From a virus, in the IMG/VR virus record IMGVR_UViG_3300033145_001447, positions 1-41,772 of that record: a DNA stretch of 41,772 nucleotides. The stretch is one strand, 5' to 3'. A program made the translations under genes and the position numbers. The notes beneath the pieces were generated by a model. The model searched no databases. It was not told the origin of the DNA and was given only the letters and a program-made list of their open reading frames with translations. The first letter of the stretch is position 1. Every line of letters begins with the position of its first letter. Positions 40,712 through 41,772 of this stretch are shown piece after piece.

Positions 40712-40936
40712 ATGAAAAAATTCAACGAGATGATTAGAGAAATCCCGGCGGTAGAAATCCACGTAAGAAAAAATATTGATTACTCAACACCAGAAATTTA
40801 TCACCCTGGATTTATCGCAAAAGCAGTTGACATAAACACCGACGAAATTAGCGAAGAAACTTTTTTAAGCATTGACGATATTTACAAACGCGCTGTAAGT
40901 CAGAATTGTTCCGGGGAAATTAAAATTTTTATGTAA
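40712..40936 (+). CDS. Early hypothetical protein, first gene of rightward operon
   Basis: A 74-residue protein (MKKFNEMIREIPAVEIHVRK ... CSGEIKIFM). The ATG at 40712 has AAAGGGG ten bases upstream; an in-frame TTG at 40607 lies before the promoter and is rejected. Mixed alpha/beta, acidic centre. Probably one of the first proteins made on infection. No family recognised. Confidence 0.72.
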   Translation: MKKFNEMIREIPAVEIHVRKNIDYSTPEIYHPGFIAKAVDINTDEISEETFLSIDDIYKRAVSQNCSGEIKIFM

Positions 40937-41066
40937 CTGAATAACCTGTGGTCACCGGCGAGCGGGGAAACGTCAACCAGCAGAAAAGGAGCCGACACAC
41001 AATCCGGTTTTCTTTGGAAGCTAACCGGGATCATTGCAGTTAACGATTAAATAATAATGTAGGCAG

Positions 41067-41091
41067 CCGGGGTTGGATTGGCCAGCCCCGG
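41067..41091 (+). promoter_or_regulatory. Hairpin before the TM gene of the rightward operon
   Basis: CCGGGGTTGG pairs with CCAGCCCCGG around a five-base loop, with a GCAG/CTGC outer pair. No T-run follows, so it is not a terminator. It ends 27 bases before the 41119 ATG. The rest of 40937-41066 shows no gene. Confidence 0.45.
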
Positions 41092-41118
41092 TAAAGCCTG
41101 CGGAAAAGGGGGGGAATC

Positions 41119-41286
41119 ATGGCACTTTACAAAGGCGAGTCAGAATTGAAACGGGACCGGCGTATAATTAAATGGGTTAACGACAAACGGGACTCCACGA
41201 CACTGGCCGTAGCCGTTACGGCTATCGCAACCGGCGTGCTGCTGTTCCTGGTCTGCATTGGATGGATAAAGGCGGGGGTGCTGTAA
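41119..41286 (+). CDS. Small single-helix membrane protein
   Basis: A 55-residue protein, basic N-terminus (MALYKGESELKRDRRIIKW) and one transmembrane helix (LAVAVTAIATGVLLFLVCIG), then a short tail. AAAGGGGGG is the RBS. Second gene of the rightward operon. Could modify the host membrane early in infection. Confidence 0.72.
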   Translation: MALYKGESELKRDRRIIKWVNDKRDSTTLAVAVTAIATGVLLFLVCIGWIKAGVL

Positions 41287-41311
41287 TAATATTTAATCAA
41301 AGGAGATTAAC

Positions 41312-41653
41312 ATGACACGTACAATCGAAGTAAGCGAAGAGACATACGAAAAGATCAAAGAGCAAATCGGCATTAAAGATGTTTTTGATATTGAAAGCTA
41401 TGCTGATTTAATCGGTAAAACGCTATTTTTCCGGACAATAACGTACCACTACACCGGCAAAGTAACAAAAATAATCGGCTTCTTTCTCGGCCTATCTGAT
41501 GCCGCCTGGATAGCTGATAGCGGGCGATTTATGAATTTTATTAAAACCGGGGAAGCATCTGAAGTTGAACCAATTGGGGAAATGCTTTTAAACATACAGA
41601 CAATCGTTGATATCATCCCGTTTGATCACCCGTTACCAAAAAAGCAGGTATAA
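41312..41653 (+). CDS. Conserved phage hypothetical protein upstream of hexamer-repeat gene
   Basis: A 113-residue protein: short N-terminal helix with RHH-like start (TRTIEVSEETYEKIKEQ), then a beta barrel-like part with LIGKTLFFRTITYHYTGKV, LSDAAWIADSGRFMNFIKTG and EVEPIG, ending in IIPFDHPLPKKQ. From memory this block (FRTxTYHxTG ... AWIADSGRF ... LP) recurs in environmental phages, often followed by a Gly/Ser repeat protein. AAAGGAG RBS. No function known. Confidence 0.78.
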   Translation: MTRTIEVSEETYEKIKEQIGIKDVFDIESYADLIGKTLFFRTITYHYTGKVTKIIGFFLGLSDAAWIADSGRFMNFIKTGEASEVEPIGEMLLNIQTIVDIIPFDHPLPKKQV

Positions 41654-41655
41654 TT

Positions 41656-41772
41656 ATGATAGCAGCTAATTATATGGGGTCAGGGTCAGGGTCATGGTCA
41701 CGGTCACGGTCAGGGTCAGGGGCCTCACGGTCAGGGTCATCACGGTCACGGTCACGGTCACGGTCAGGGTCA
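41656..41772 (+). CDS. Hexamer-repeat Gly/Arg/Trp-Ser protein (partial, cut by window edge)
   Basis: ATG at 41656, two bases after the previous stop, with AGCAGGT upstream. It opens MIAANYM and then reads (G/R/W)-S dipeptides to the edge, 39 codons with no stop. Codons are almost only NGG and TCA. The encoded chain would be disordered, highly cationic at Arg stretches. End missing, so total length and type unknown. Confidence 0.72.
   Translation, partial: MIAANYMGSGSGSWSRSRSGSGASRSGSSRSRSRSRSGS
41677..41772 (+). repeat. NGGTCA hexanucleotide tandem repeat
   Basis: Thirteen NGGTCA units plus two 9-base variants (GGGGCCTCA and GGGTCATCA) fill 96 bases to the window edge. N is G five times, C seven times and T once; the other five bases never vary in the hexamers. 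In frame with the gene. The repeat probably ended the assembly here. Confidence 0.9.

Noticed and set aside
40940-41050. Possible 31-codon frame starting at GTG in the rightward operon gap
   Set aside because: No RBS, basic random composition, and it ends before the hairpin; not supported.
41677-41772. CRISPR-like repeat array
   Set aside because: Units are contiguous hexamers without spacers, lie in an open frame, and no cas genes are present.
41312-41772. Diversity-generating retroelement
   Set aside because: No reverse transcriptase, template repeat or IMH-like element is visible in the window; variation in the hexamers is not adenine-specific.

Overview
The window is a 41.8-kb stretch of a double-stranded DNA phage, most likely a short-tailed (podovirus-type) virus known only from environmental sequence. 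Evidence is a complete packaging and head set (small and large terminase, portal, scaffold, major capsid, SU10/P22-like adaptor), no tape measure or tail-tube genes, tightly overlapping ATGA/TAATG gene junctions, and a phage replication module. The host cannot be read from the sequence. Consensus sigma70-type promoters, a CCA-encoded tRNA and a Sec signal peptide fit a bacterium with ordinary housekeeping transcription, probably Gram-negative. I see no integrase, no recognisable lysis gene, no CRISPR array and no reverse transcriptase. The left edge cuts a giant gene and the right edge cuts a hexanucleotide-repeat gene, so both ends are incomplete.

Almost everything is on the minus strand and reads from right to left. 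At 40.5 kb a Cro-like regulator and a rightward early operon diverge from a 17-bp perfect inverted repeat that carries both -35 boxes. From 40.3 to 33.3 kb lies the early region: two HNH nucleases, two orphan DNA methyltransferases that share their end sequences, zinc-ribbon proteins, a DUF4406 protein, a replication initiator with 12-bp iteron-like repeats inside its gene, DnaB helicase, a small protein with an SSB-type C-terminal tip, a ClpX-type zinc finger and tRNA-Ser(GCT). From 33.2 to 25.9 kb come terminase and a string of small accessory genes. Among these are a DUF2829/Tad2-type protein and a candidate Acb2/Tad1-hairpin protein, both families that sequester host immune signalling nucleotides.

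From 25.8 to 18.5 kb is the head module (portal, FmdB-type zinc ribbon, scaffold behind a highly structured leader, capsid, a signal-peptide beta-helix protein, small head protein, adaptor). From 18.5 to 7.1 kb is the tail and host-contact module: a hub-like protein, a tail protein, a CAP-domain protein, a protein with about 16 tandem DTLGxTDA-type repeats, two 500-residue coiled-coil proteins and two virion candidates. An AT-rich block of about 2.4 kb within this module looks like a swapped host-range cassette.

From 7.1 kb to the left edge runs one open frame of 2,372 codons with no stop. It is a polyvalent protein of the kind injected with phage DNA, with glycine-zipper segments, a pyrophosphatase-like domain, a complete GGDEF signature, a zincin metallopeptidase, an ADP-ribosyltransferase and further polyvalent-associated domains. 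The most unusual items are this GGDEF domain, the two putative nucleotide sponges, and the right-edge gene whose NGG-TCA hexamer repeat varies almost only at one base per unit. Several homopolymer-associated frame breaks (38.4 kb, 38.7 kb, 30.3-30.5 kb) suggest either sequencing indels or decay.
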